A DNA stretch of 28,473 nucleotides from an uncultured Bacteroidales bacterium (GCA_902799875.1 CADCCH010000024.1:21044-49516), one strand, 5' to 3'. Positions 16,746 through 24,964 are shown, counted from the first letter of the stretch. Notes: generated from the sequence alone by a model not told the origin. Program-made: numbers and translations.

Positions 16746-18017
16746 ATGCTATATTCGCTTTTTACTTATTTCAGTGATGTACTCGGTGCGCGACTGTTCA
16801 CCTACATCTCTTTCCGCGCTATCGTGGCGGGGATTATTGCGCTTGTTACCAGCATCTGTTTCGGTAACTGGTTCATCGATTTCATGAAACGCCGTAACAT
16901 TACCGAGACGCAACGCGACGAGAAAACCGATCCCTTCAATGTGGGTAAGAAAGGAGTACCGACCATGGGTGGTATCATCGTCATTGTGGCTATCCTGTTG
17001 CCGTGTTTGCTGGTGGGTAAGTTGACGAACGTCTATATGATCCTGATGCTCGTGACGACGCTGTTGATGGGTGCATTGGGTTTTGCCGATGACTATATCA
17101 AGACCTTTAAAAAGAACAAAGAAGGACTGAACGGATGGGTGAAGATAGCCGGTCAGATCACCCTCGGTCTCATCGTCGGTCTCACGCTGCGTTTCTGTCC
17201 TGCGGTCAGCATGAATGAGGTCGTGACCAGTCATATCGAGAACAATATCGTGGTGGTGGAGAAAAGTCCGGAGATCAAGTCCACGCAGACCACTATTCCG
17301 TTCGTTAAGCATCATAACTTCAACTACGCGGACCTCTTTACGTGGACCGGAGAGAACAATAAATACCGCTTCGGTTGGATCTTCTTTGTGCTGCTGACGG
17401 TCTTCGTCGTAGCAGCAGTCAGCAACGGTGCCAACCTCAACGACGGCATGGACGGCATGTGTGCCGGCAACTCGGCCATTATGGCGATTGCCCTACTCAT
17501 CCTCGCCTACACCTCCGGTAGCGTCGTGTGGGCGGAGTATTTCGACGTCATGTACATCCCGGGATCGGAAGAACTCGTGGTCTTCCTGGCGTCCTTCGTG
17601 GGTGCGTTGGTAGGTTATCTCTGGTTCAACGGCTTCCCCGCACAGGTCTTCTTAGGGGACACAGGCAGTCTGACCGTAGGTGGTATCATCGGTGTATGCG
17701 CCATGATCATCCACAAGGAGCTGCTCGTACCTGTTCTCTGCGGTATCTTCCTCATGGAGAGCGTGAGCGTCATCCTGCAGACGCAGGTGTATAAATTCTA
17801 TAAGAAACGCGGGCAACACGTACGCGTATGGAAGCGCGCACCGCTGCATGACCATTTCCGCACATCCGTGGAGCAGGTACTCAAGAACGATCCGACCTGT
17901 ATCATTAAGTTCAAAGGCAGCGGTAACCTGCATCATGAATCGAAGATCGTGCTGCGTTTCTGCATCGTAACTCTGATCCTGGCTGCCATTACTATCCTAA
18001 CCCTTAAAATACGTTAA
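16746..18017 (+). CDS. mraY: phospho-MurNAc-pentapeptide translocase MraY
   Basis: MraY is the inner-membrane enzyme that transfers phospho-MurNAc-pentapeptide to undecaprenyl phosphate to make lipid I. From the ATG at 16746 it is 423 residues with about ten membrane segments. Key motifs are KGVPTMGG, GFADDYIK, the catalytic NLNDGMDG (D233, D236) and FLGDTGSL. The late loop reads APLHDHFR, where enterobacteria have a three-His motif; I believe this form is normal in Bacteroidales. An upstream in-frame TTG (16737) overlaps the murE stop and is less likely. A soluble insert near residues 150-200 (ENNIVVVEKSPEIKSTQ) is also usual for the phylum. Confidence 0.95.
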   Translation: MLYSLFTYFSDVLGARLFTYISFRAIVAGIIALVTSICFGNWFIDFMKRRNITETQRDEKTDPFNVGKKGVPTMGGIIVIVAILLPCLLVGKLTNVYMILMLVTTLLMGALGFADDYIKTFKKNKEGLNGWVKIAGQITLGLIVGLTLRFCPAVSMNEVVTSHIENNIVVVEKSPEIKSTQTTIPFVKHHNFNYADLFTWTGENNKYRFGWIFFVLLTVFVVAAVSNGANLNDGMDGMCAGNSAIMAIALLILAYTSGSVVWAEYFDVMYIPGSEELVVFLASFVGALVGYLWFNGFPAQVFLGDTGSLTVGGIIGVCAMIIHKELLVPVLCGIFLMESVSVILQTQVYKFYKKRGQHVRVWKRAPLHDHFRTSVEQVLKNDPTCIIKFKGSGNLHHESKIVLRFCIVTLILAAITILTLKIR

Positions 18018-18019
18018 TC

Positions 18020-19321
18020 ATGAGCAAAAGAATTGTTGTTTTAGGTGCAGGCGAGTCCGGTAGCGGAGCTGCTATCCTCGCCAAAGAGAAAGGTTTTGAG
18101 GTCTTTGTATCCGACTGCGGAACGATCACCAATCCGTATCGTGCGCTGCTCGACCAGAACGGGGTCGCGTGGGAAGACGGTCAGCACAGTGAGGAGCTGA
18201 TCTTGAATGCCGACGAGGTCATCAAGTCACCGGGTATTCCTCTGACCGCACCGCTCATTCAGAAGCTGCAGGCACAGGGTACGCCTATCATCTCCGAGAT
18301 TGAGTTTGCAGCGCGTTATACGCATGCGAAGATGATCTGTATCACCGGTTCGAACGGTAAGACAACCACCACTTCGCTCATCTACTATATCCTGCGTAAC
18401 GCCGGACTCAATGTCGGTTTGGCAGGAAACATCGGTAACTCGCTGGCACTGCAAGTAGCCCATGAGGACCATGACTACTACGTCATCGAGCTGTCCTCTT
18501 TCCAACTGGACAACATGTACGATTTCAAGGCGGACGTTGCCATCTTACTGAACATTACGCCGGACCACTTGGACCGGTACGATTTCAAGTTCCAGAACTA
18601 TATCGACGCCAAGTTCCGTATCACCCGCAACCAGACCAAAGAGGACTCGTTCATCTACTGGGCGGAAGACCCTGTCATTGACCGCGAGATGAAGAAGATC
18701 CAATTGGGTGCAACCCTTTATCCGTACGGTTTCAGTGTACCGAACCCGCTGCCTGTCGGTGAAGACGAACTGGCACTCAAAGGACGGCATAATGTGCTTA
18801 ACTCGATGGCCGCTACGATTGCAGCCAACGTGCTCAATATCAAGAACGAGGTCATCCGCGAGAGTCTGAAGACCTTCCAGGGCGTGGAACATCGTCTGCA
18901 GTATGTCGCTACCGTCAAAGGGGTACGCTATATCAATGACTCCAAGGCCACCAACGTCAACTCCTGCTGGTACGCACTGGAGAGTATGACGACGCCTACT
19001 GTGCTCATTTTAGGAGGTAAGGACAAAGGCAACGACTATAGCGAGATTGATGATCTGGTACGCGAGAAATGCCACACGCTCATCTTCATGGGCCTGCATA
19101 ATGAGAAACTGCACGAGCACTTCGACCCATTCACCCATTCATCCATTCATCCATTAACCATTATAGACACCGACAATCTGCACGATGCCGTTCAAGCAGC
19201 GTATAAAGCCGCACATGAAGGCGACACCGTGTTACTGAGTCCGTGTTGCGCCAGCTTCGACCTGTTCAAATCCTACGAAGACCGTGGTGACCAATTCATG
19301 GCAGCGGTAAGAAAACTATAA
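18020..19321 (+). CDS. murD: UDP-MurNAc-L-alanine--D-glutamate ligase MurD
   Basis: MurD is the cytosolic ATP-dependent ligase that adds D-glutamate to UDP-MurNAc-L-Ala. The 433 residues begin with a Rossmann-like nucleotide domain (VVLGAGESGSGAA), followed by the ATP loop GSNGKTTTT (K114), ELSSFQLDN, NITPDHLDRY, NDSKATN and the C-terminal LSPCCASFDLF with FKSYEDRGDQF. Near the C terminus (about residues 370-380) an 8-bp tandem repeat encodes the stretch PFTHSSIHPL, a likely tolerated loop insertion. It is separated from mraY by 2 bp and from ftsW by 16 bp. Confidence 0.96.
   Translation: MSKRIVVLGAGESGSGAAILAKEKGFEVFVSDCGTITNPYRALLDQNGVAWEDGQHSEELILNADEVIKSPGIPLTAPLIQKLQAQGTPIISEIEFAARYTHAKMICITGSNGKTTTTSLIYYILRNAGLNVGLAGNIGNSLALQVAHEDHDYYVIELSSFQLDNMYDFKADVAILLNITPDHLDRYDFKFQNYIDAKFRITRNQTKEDSFIYWAEDPVIDREMKKIQLGATLYPYGFSVPNPLPVGEDELALKGRHNVLNSMAATIAANVLNIKNEVIRESLKTFQGVEHRLQYVATVKGVRYINDSKATNVNSCWYALESMTTPTVLILGGKDKGNDYSEIDDLVREKCHTLIFMGLHNEKLHEHFDPFTHSSIHPLTIIDTDNLHDAVQAAYKAAHEGDTVLLSPCCASFDLFKSYEDRGDQFMAAVRKL
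19126..19157 (+). repeat. 8-bp tandem repeat inside murD
   Basis: Four units: CCCATTCA, CCCATTCA, TCCATTCA, TCCATTAA. The period is not a multiple of 3, so the encoded residues differ from unit to unit. Confidence 0.85.
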
Positions 19322-19348
19322 ATTTGAAATTTGAAACTTGAAACTCAA
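19321..19348 (+). repeat. 7-bp tandem repeat between murD and ftsW
   Basis: Four units: AATTTGA, AATTTGA, AACTTGA, AACTCAA. The third unit contains the TTG (19338-19340) that is the only plausible ftsW start, and the second contains the in-frame TGA that closes the frame upstream. Confidence 0.85.
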
Positions 19349-20570
19349 TCTTAAAAATATCGACAAGACCTTCTGGGCGATCTTTCTGACCCTGATCGTA
19401 CTGGCCGTCATCGCGTTGTTCTCCGCGTCCTCGACGCTGGTGTACTCGCGTGGTTCGGTGCTCGGTCCAATCGGTTCGCAGATGTTCTTCCTGCTCTTGG
19501 GTATCCTGGCGGCATTTGTTATTCAGTACATCCCTTCGTACTGGGTTCGGTTAGGCGGGTACGCGTTATTGGGACTCAGTACCCTACTCGTTTATTCGAC
19601 CATGATCCCCGGTAACCCGCTGGTGGTCACCATCAACGGTGCATCCCGCTGGATACGTCTCGCCGGTATCACGTTCCAACCTTCGGAACTGGCCAAACTG
19701 TCCCTCATCATCGTCATTGCGGACCAGTTAGCCCGTATCAAGACCGAAGCGGATAAGACCAAGTATTTCTACCGAACGCTTATCATCTCTGCCATCGTGA
19801 TGTTACCTATCATGGCGTCCAACCTCTCCACGGCGGTACTGATCGGTCTGATTATCTTCTGTCTTTGGATCCTGGCACGTATCCCGTGGAAATATACGCT
19901 GTCCGTAGTCGGCATTGCGATTTTGGTACTCGGTCTGGGATATGCCATCGTTGAGTTCGGCTTCGTACGTCCGGGCAGACAGATGCACGGTCCGTTCAAA
20001 CGTGCGACCACCTGGGTTAGCCGTATTGACCGCCATTTTGAGCAGGACGACGGTTCCAAGTACGTCCTGACCGATGAGAATATCCAGGAGGTTTATTCGT
20101 CTGTAGCGATTGCCCGCGGTGGTAAGACGCCGTTGGGTGTAGGTCCGGGTAACAGCAAAGAACGCGACTATCTGCCCCTCGCCTTCGCCGATTATATCTT
20201 TGCTATCATTGTCGAAGAATCGGGTATCATAGGTGCCTTTGTCTTTATCTTCCTGTACATGGCGGTGCTCTTCCGCGCCTGCTACGTCTCCAGTCGGTTC
20301 AACGACATGCCGGCGATGCTGATGACGATGGGTCTGGCACTGATGATTACTTGCCAGGCGCTTATCTCCATGCTCGTGGCGGTAGGTCTCGGACCGGTCA
20401 CCGGACAACCTCTTCCCCTCATCAGCCGGGGAGGTACGTCCGTGCTTATTACCTCTATTTATTTCGGCATCATGATGGCGGTTAGCCGCGAACAACTCGA
20501 ACTGCGCGAACGCGTCAATGAGACCAAGATAGAAAGCGAAGAAGATGTACCGATTGTAACATTAGAATAA
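19338..20570 (+). CDS. ftsW: septal peptidoglycan glycosyltransferase FtsW
   Basis: FtsW is a SEDS-family polytopic membrane enzyme that polymerises lipid II at the septum together with FtsI. The 410 residues give about ten membrane segments, with the family motifs NGASRWIRL (from N100) and FQPSELAKL, a large periplasmic loop (about 215-255), and the C-terminal PLPLISRGGTS. The start is TTG at 19338: an in-frame TGA stands two codons before it, and the next Met is about 50 residues into the conserved first two helices. The start codon lies within a 7-bp repeat array. Use of TTG may lower expression compared with its neighbours. It is one base from murG. Confidence 0.94.
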   Translation: MKLNLKNIDKTFWAIFLTLIVLAVIALFSASSTLVYSRGSVLGPIGSQMFFLLLGILAAFVIQYIPSYWVRLGGYALLGLSTLLVYSTMIPGNPLVVTINGASRWIRLAGITFQPSELAKLSLIIVIADQLARIKTEADKTKYFYRTLIISAIVMLPIMASNLSTAVLIGLIIFCLWILARIPWKYTLSVVGIAILVLGLGYAIVEFGFVRPGRQMHGPFKRATTWVSRIDRHFEQDDGSKYVLTDENIQEVYSSVAIARGGKTPLGVGPGNSKERDYLPLAFADYIFAIIVEESGIIGAFVFIFLYMAVLFRACYVSSRFNDMPAMLMTMGLALMITCQALISMLVAVGLGPVTGQPLPLISRGGTSVLITSIYFGIMMAVSREQLELRERVNETKIESEEDVPIVTLE

Positions 20571-20571
20571 T

Positions 20572-21642
20572 ATGAGATATTTAATTTCCGGAGGTGGGAC
20601 CGGTGGACATATTTTTCCTGCCGTCAGCATAGCGAATGCCTTGAAGGAACTGGATCCGGAGGCACAGATTTTGTTTGTGGGTGCGTTAGGTCGTATGGAG
20701 ATGGAGCGTGTTCCGCAGGCCGGTTACGAGATCGTCGGACTGCCGGTTCGTGGTTTCAACCGTGCCCAACCGTGGAAGAACGTATCCGTACTCGTGGACT
20801 TGGTCAAATCGATTCACAAAGTACGTCGTATCATCCGTGATTTCAAACCCAATGTCGGTGTCGGAGTCGGTGGTTACGCCTCCGGAGCTGCTATGTGGGC
20901 AGCCGCCCAAATGGGTATCCCTATCCTGCTGCAGGAACAAAACGGTTTTGCCGGAGTAACGAATAAGATCCTCAAGGACAAAGCCGCCAAGATCTGCGTC
21001 GCCTACGAAGGCATGGAACGTTTCTTCCCAAAGGACAAGATCATCCTCACCGGTAATCCCGTGCGGCAGAACCTGACCTCAGGAGTCAGGAATCAGGAGT
21101 CAGGAGTCAAGACTTTACTCATTATCGGCGGCTCTCTGGGAGCCCGCACCATCAATGAGGCGATCAAAGCGGCTTTACCGCAACTGGCGAAGTCCGACCT
21201 GCATGTCGTTTGGCAGACCGGAAAGGTGTATTACGAGAAATGTAAGGAAGCATGGATAGCCGCCGGCAGTCCGAAGAACATAGAGTGTCTGGATTTCCTG
21301 AGCGACATGCCGGACAGGTACGCGAATGCGGATTTGGTCATCAGCCGTGCCGGTGCATCGTCCATCAGTGAAATATGCCTGTTGGGTAAGCCGGCTATCC
21401 TGGTACCTTCACCCAACGTAGCCGAGGACCATCAGACCCATAACGCGTTGGCGCTGGTCAACAAGAACGCAGCGGTACTTGTCAAAGATGCCGATGCGGC
21501 GGAACAACTCGTGCCGACGGCATTGGAGCTGATCAACGACAAGAATCGGCTTGAGCAACTTCATACGAATGTATTGAAATTAGCCCAAACCGACTCTGCT
21601 AAACGAATTGCCGAAGAGGTGATCAAGCTGGCACGTAATTAA
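20572..21642 (+). CDS. murG: UDP-GlcNAc:lipid I N-acetylglucosaminyltransferase MurG
   Basis: MurG is a peripheral inner-membrane GT-B glycosyltransferase that converts lipid I to lipid II. The 356 residues show the glycine loop GGGTGGH (7-13), GVGGYAS, LQEQNGFAG, GNPVR, GGSLGA, and the UDP-GlcNAc site ISRAGASSISE with the late DHQTHNA. In the linker between the two Rossmann domains (after GNPVR) a 7-bp repeat (21079-21113) adds a short Ser/Gly/Glu-rich stretch. It is the last gene of this dcw segment; its final 20 bp overlap the end of a convergent trpB-like gene, so the normal followers murC, ftsQ, ftsA and ftsZ are elsewhere. Confidence 0.96.
   Translation: MRYLISGGGTGGHIFPAVSIANALKELDPEAQILFVGALGRMEMERVPQAGYEIVGLPVRGFNRAQPWKNVSVLVDLVKSIHKVRRIIRDFKPNVGVGVGGYASGAAMWAAAQMGIPILLQEQNGFAGVTNKILKDKAAKICVAYEGMERFFPKDKIILTGNPVRQNLTSGVRNQESGVKTLLIIGGSLGARTINEAIKAALPQLAKSDLHVVWQTGKVYYEKCKEAWIAAGSPKNIECLDFLSDMPDRYANADLVISRAGASSISEICLLGKPAILVPSPNVAEDHQTHNALALVNKNAAVLVKDADAAEQLVPTALELINDKNRLEQLHTNVLKLAQTDSAKRIAEEVIKLARN
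21079..21113 (+). repeat. 7-bp tandem repeat inside murG
   Basis: Five units: TCAGGAG, TCAGGAA, TCAGGAG, TCAGGAG, TCAAGAC. It falls in the interdomain linker of MurG. Confidence 0.88.
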
Positions 21643-22954
21643 TCAAGTCTCCGTTGAGGTAACTGTCATACGCGGTCATATCAATCAGACCGTGTCCACT
21701 GAGACAGAAGAGCAACACTTTCGCTTCTCCTGTCTCTTTGCATTTCTGTGCCTCACGGATCGTCGCTGCAATCGCATGACAACTCTCCGGTGCGGGGATG
21801 ATACCCTCCGTACGGGCAAAGAGCAGACCGGCATCGAACGACTCCAACTGCGGGATATCGACACCGCGCATGTAACCGTCTTTGAGCAACTGACTCACGA
21901 TCACGCCTGCACCGTGGTAACGCAGACCACCGGCATGGATGTTGGCGGGTTTGAAATCATGTCCCAAGGTGTACATCGGTAAGAGCGGTGTATAACCGGC
22001 AGAGTCACCGAAATCATACTCAAACTTACCCTTCGTCAACTTCGGGCAACTGGCAGGTTCGGCGGCGATAAAATCAATCTTCTTGTCCCCACGCAATTGG
22101 TGACGCATGAAAGGGAACGCCAGACCACCGAAGTTACTGCCGCCGCCGAAGCATGCGATCACGGCATCGGGATATTCACCGGCCATCTCCATCTGTTTCT
22201 CTGCTTCCAGACCGATGATCGTCTGATGGAGCGTCACGTGACTCATGACCGAACCGAGGGTGTACTTGCAGTTGGGGGTAGTTGTGGCCAACTCGACTGC
22301 CTCGGAGATAGCGGTGCCTAACGAACCCGGATGATTCGGGTCGGCGGTGATGATATCTTTTCCTGCCCGCGTACTCATGGACGGCGAACCGGTCACGGTG
22401 GCACCGAAGGTACGCATGATCGAACTGCGGTACGGTTTCTGCTGCATCGAGATCTTGACCTGATATACGGCGCATTCGAGTCCGAAAGTCTTGGCGGCAT
22501 AACTGAGCGCAGCGCCCCACTGACCGGCACCGGTCTCGGTCGTCACGTTCGTCACGCCTTCCTGCTTGCAGTAATAACACTGCGGGATAGCGGAGTTCAG
22601 CTTGTGCGAACCCAAGGGGTTCACACTCTCGTTCTTAAAATAAATATGCGCGGGTGTACCCAAAGCCTCTTCTAACGCGTACGCACGCACGAGCGGGGTC
22701 GAACGGTAGTACTTGTACCGCTCAAAAACCTCCTCCGGGATATCGATCCATGCGTGCTCCTGATCCAATTCCTGTTTGGCGCACTCCGATGCAAAGATAC
22801 CACTCAGATCAGCGGCGTTCAACGGTTCCTTGGTCTGGGGATTCAACAGCGGCAAGGGCTTGTTCACCATCTCTGCCTGGATATTGTACCATTGACGCGG
22901 AAGGTCTCTTTCTTCCAACAAAAAACGTTTCTGTTTGCTCATTGTAGTAGTCAT
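21623..22954 (-). CDS. trpB: tryptophan synthase beta chain, TrpB2 type
   Basis: This PLP enzyme joins indole and serine to make tryptophan. At 443 residues, with a long N-terminal extension (RDLPRQWYNIQAEM, then PPL-like PLPLLNPQT), it matches the TrpB2 subgroup rather than the 390-400-residue TrpB1. Motifs: RSTPLVRA, the PLP lysine in NPLGSHKLN (K118), ETGAGQWG, the phosphate-binding CFGGGSNFGG, and a C-terminal LLFCLSGHG. TrpB2 often works without TrpA, using free indole; no other trp gene is in this window. Starts at 22954 or 22942 are both possible. The gene is convergent with murG (20-bp overlap) and divergent from rplU, with which it shares an interleaved promoter region. Confidence 0.92.
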   Translation of the reverse strand: MTTTMSKQKRFLLEERDLPRQWYNIQAEMVNKPLPLLNPQTKEPLNAADLSGIFASECAKQELDQEHAWIDIPEEVFERYKYYRSTPLVRAYALEEALGTPAHIYFKNESVNPLGSHKLNSAIPQCYYCKQEGVTNVTTETGAGQWGAALSYAAKTFGLECAVYQVKISMQQKPYRSSIMRTFGATVTGSPSMSTRAGKDIITADPNHPGSLGTAISEAVELATTTPNCKYTLGSVMSHVTLHQTIIGLEAEKQMEMAGEYPDAVIACFGGGSNFGGLAFPFMRHQLRGDKKIDFIAAEPASCPKLTKGKFEYDFGDSAGYTPLLPMYTLGHDFKPANIHAGGLRYHGAGVIVSQLLKDGYMRGVDIPQLESFDAGLLFARTEGIIPAPESCHAIAATIREAQKCKETGEAKVLLFCLSGHGLIDMTAYDSYLNGDLINYVPA

Positions 22955-22970
22955 TTTTCAAAAAAACGCT

Positions 22971-23002
22971 GCAAAATTACAAAAATATTTGCACATATCA
23001 AA
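22971..23002 (-). promoter_or_regulatory. promoter of trpB (minus strand)
   Basis: On the minus strand TTTG (23002-22999), a 19-nt spacer, then TAATTTTGC (22979-22971). The -33 element lies inside the spacer of the opposite rplU promoter. Confidence 0.75.
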
Positions 23003-23019
23003 AAAAAAGTGTAATTTTG
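22988..23019 (+). promoter_or_regulatory. promoter of the rplU-rpmA-serS operon
   Basis: TTTG (22988-22991), a 20-nt spacer with ATATC and nine A, then TAATTTTG (23012-23019). The -33 element lies inside the spacer of the trpB promoter. Transcription would give a leader of about 75-80 nt before the rplU ATG at 23105; I see no clear hairpin or known leader motif in it. Confidence 0.82.
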
Positions 23020-23104
23020 CACGCTTTTTTTGCGGAAAGGCCAGATTAAGTTCCCGTCAGAGCACGAGACGCCGCACCGCCCTAACACATTAAAACAATC
23101 GTCA

Positions 23105-23425
23105 ATGTACGCAATTGTAGAAATGAAAGGCCAGCAGTTTAGAGTAGAAGCTGGCAAAAAACTGTTCATCAATCGTATGAACGAACTCGAGAAAGGCGCA
23201 ACCGTTGAATTCGAGAACGTGCTGCTCCTGGACAACGAGGGTAAAGTAAAAGTGGGTGCTCCTTATGTAAAGGGTGCAAAAGTAGTTTGCGAAGTACTCG
23301 ACAACGAGTGCCGCGGTGACAAAATTCTTGTATTCCACAAGAAACGTCGCAAAGGTTTCCGCAAAATGAACGGTCACCGTCAGGACCTCACCAATGTTAT
23401 TGTTAAAGAAATTGTTATTGCTTAA
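23105..23425 (+). CDS. rplU: 50S ribosomal protein L21
   Basis: L21 binds 23S rRNA near L20 in the large subunit. The 106 residues match the family from [17 protein letters not shown] at the N terminus, through [19 protein letters not shown], to [21 protein letters not shown] and a C-terminal IVKEIVI. The ATG at 23105 is chosen over an upstream in-frame start (23030) because L21 begins at MYAIV. It is the first gene of rplU-rpmA-serS. Confidence 0.97.
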   Translation: MYAIVEMKGQQFRVEAGKKLFINRMNELEKGATVEFENVLLLDNEGKVKVGAPYVKGAKVVCEVLDNECRGDKILVFHKKRRKGFRKMNGHRQDLTNVIVKEIVIA

Positions 23426-23443
23426 AAAGAAAGGACAACCAGT

Positions 23444-23644
23444 ATGGCTCACAAGAAAGGTGTCGGTAGTTCTAAGAACGGCCGTGAATCAGAAAGCAAA
23501 CGTCTTGGCGTGAAGATCTTTGGTGGTCAATTCGCAAAGGCAGGTAACGACCACACTCTGTTCGCTCTCTGCGACGGAATCGTAAGTTTCCGCAAGAAAC
23601 GCGACAACAAATCGTACGTTTCCATTCAACCGGTAGAGGCGTAA
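23444..23644 (+). CDS. rpmA: 50S ribosomal protein L27, internally shortened
   Basis: L27 sits near the peptidyl transferase centre, with its N-terminal tail reaching toward the P site. The first 35 residues are standard ([20 protein letters not shown], then LGVKIFGG), as is the end ([14 protein letters not shown], then [10 protein letters not shown]). Between N35 and D36 about 20 residues are missing: the highly conserved core that in other Bacteroidales reads roughly IIVRQRGTxxHPG then NxGMGK and holds the family signature. The frame is intact and the protein is 66 instead of about 85 residues. Either the deletion is real or it is an assembly error. Spacing to rplU (18 bp) and serS (2 bp) is normal. 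I am sure of the family, not of whether this version works. Confidence 0.93.
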   Translation: MAHKKGVGSSKNGRESESKRLGVKIFGGQFAKAGNDHTLFALCDGIVSFRKKRDNKSYVSIQPVEA

Positions 23645-23646
23645 AT

Positions 23647-24960
23647 ATGTTAACTCTTAAACAAATTTACGACGACAAGGCGAAAGTCATTGCCGGTCTC
23701 AACAAGAAGCACTTCTCAGGCGCCGCAGAGGCAATCGACGAAGTGCTTCGTCTTGATGGAGAGCGTAAGTCTGCCCAGCAGCTCAAGGATGCCGCAGCAG
23801 CGCAGATGAACCAGATCAGTAAGTCCATCGGTGCACTCATGGCGCAAGGTAAGCGCGACGAGGCAGAGACTGCCAAAGCGCAGACCGGTGCCCTCAAAGC
23901 ACAGATCGCCGAGTACGACGAGAAGATGGCGGCAGCTGAAGAAGCGCAAACCAAACTGCTGCTTACCATCCCGAATGTACCCTATGACATCGTGCCCGAA
24001 GGTGCAGCTGCAGAGGATAACCTCGTCGTGAAATCCAACGTACCCCACCACGGTGGTGACACCGTAGGTACCTGGGTAGGTGAGGTCAACAACGACGAAG
24101 CCAAACTGCCGCACTGGGAACTCGCCAAGAAGTACAACCTCATTGATTTTGACCTCGGTGTCAAGATCAGCGGTGCAGGTTTCCCCGTCTATATCGGCCA
24201 GGGTGCACGTCTGCAACGGGCGCTCATCAATTTCTTCCTTGCGGAAGCGAACAAAGCCGGTTATACGGAGATCATGCCGCCGACGGTGGTGAACGCCGCT
24301 TCCGGTTACGGAACAGGTCAGCTGCCCGACAAAGAGGGTCAGATGTACCACTGCGAGGTGGATGATCTGTATCTGATTCCGACGGCTGAGGTACCGGTAA
24401 CGAACCTCTACCGCGACGTCATCATCGACGAGGATAAGTTACCGATCAAGAACTGCGCTTACACGGAGTGTTTCCGTCGCGAGGCAGGTTCGTACGGTAA
24501 GGATGTACGCGGTCTGAACCGTCTCCATGAGTTCTCCAAGATCGAGATCGTTCGTATCGACACGCCCGAACATTCGGATGCATCCCACAAGGAGATGCTC
24601 GAGCACGTAGAGGGTCTGCTCCAGAAACTGGAACTGCCCTACCGTATCCTGCGTCTGAGCGGTGGTGATATGTCGTTTACGGCAGCACTCTGCTATGATT
24701 TTGAGGTGTACTCCGAAGCACAACACCGTTGGCTCGAGGTATCCAGTACGTCTAATTTCGACACCTACCAGGCTAACCGCCTCAAATGTCGTTACCGTCG
24801 TGCCGAGGATAAGAAAGTGCAACTCTGCCACACACTCAACGGTTCGGCTTTGGCTCTGCCGCGTATCGTGGCAGCACTGCTGGAGAACAACCAATGCGAG
24901 CAAGGCATTCGTATCCCGAAGGCATTGCAACCGTATTTCGGTGACGATATGATCCGCTAA
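23647..24960 (+). CDS. serS: seryl-tRNA synthetase
   Basis: SerRS charges tRNA-Ser (and tRNA-Sec where present) with serine in the cytosol. The 437 residues begin with the long antiparallel coiled-coil arm (about 25-110, Ala/Lys/Glu-rich), followed by the class II core. Motif 2 is FRREAGSYGKDVRGLNRLHE (F276 onward), with the TxE loop PTAEVPVTN before it; motif 3 is HTLNGSALALPRIVAALLE. Length is slightly over the usual 420-430, as in other Bacteroidales. It is the last gene of the rplU operon, closed by a strong terminator. Confidence 0.97.
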   Translation: MLTLKQIYDDKAKVIAGLNKKHFSGAAEAIDEVLRLDGERKSAQQLKDAAAAQMNQISKSIGALMAQGKRDEAETAKAQTGALKAQIAEYDEKMAAAEEAQTKLLLTIPNVPYDIVPEGAAAEDNLVVKSNVPHHGGDTVGTWVGEVNNDEAKLPHWELAKKYNLIDFDLGVKISGAGFPVYIGQGARLQRALINFFLAEANKAGYTEIMPPTVVNAASGYGTGQLPDKEGQMYHCEVDDLYLIPTAEVPVTNLYRDVIIDEDKLPIKNCAYTECFRREAGSYGKDVRGLNRLHEFSKIEIVRIDTPEHSDASHKEMLEHVEGLLQKLELPYRILRLSGGDMSFTAALCYDFEVYSEAQHRWLEVSSTSNFDTYQANRLKCRYRRAEDKKVQLCHTLNGSALALPRIVAALLENNQCEQGIRIPKALQPYFGDDMIR

Positions 24961-24964
24961 CAGG

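Noticed and set aside
17800..17860. MraY with LHDH instead of a three-His motif
   Set aside because: To my knowledge this form is normal in Bacteroidales MraY, so it is not a defect.
23021..23104. Possible structured L21 leader RNA before rplU
   Set aside because: No convincing stem or known leader motif is visible in the roughly 80 nt; it is listed only as an untranslated leader.
23444..23644. Frameshift in rpmA as the cause of the short L27
   Set aside because: Both flanks are in the same frame and match L27; the change is an in-frame loss, not a shift.
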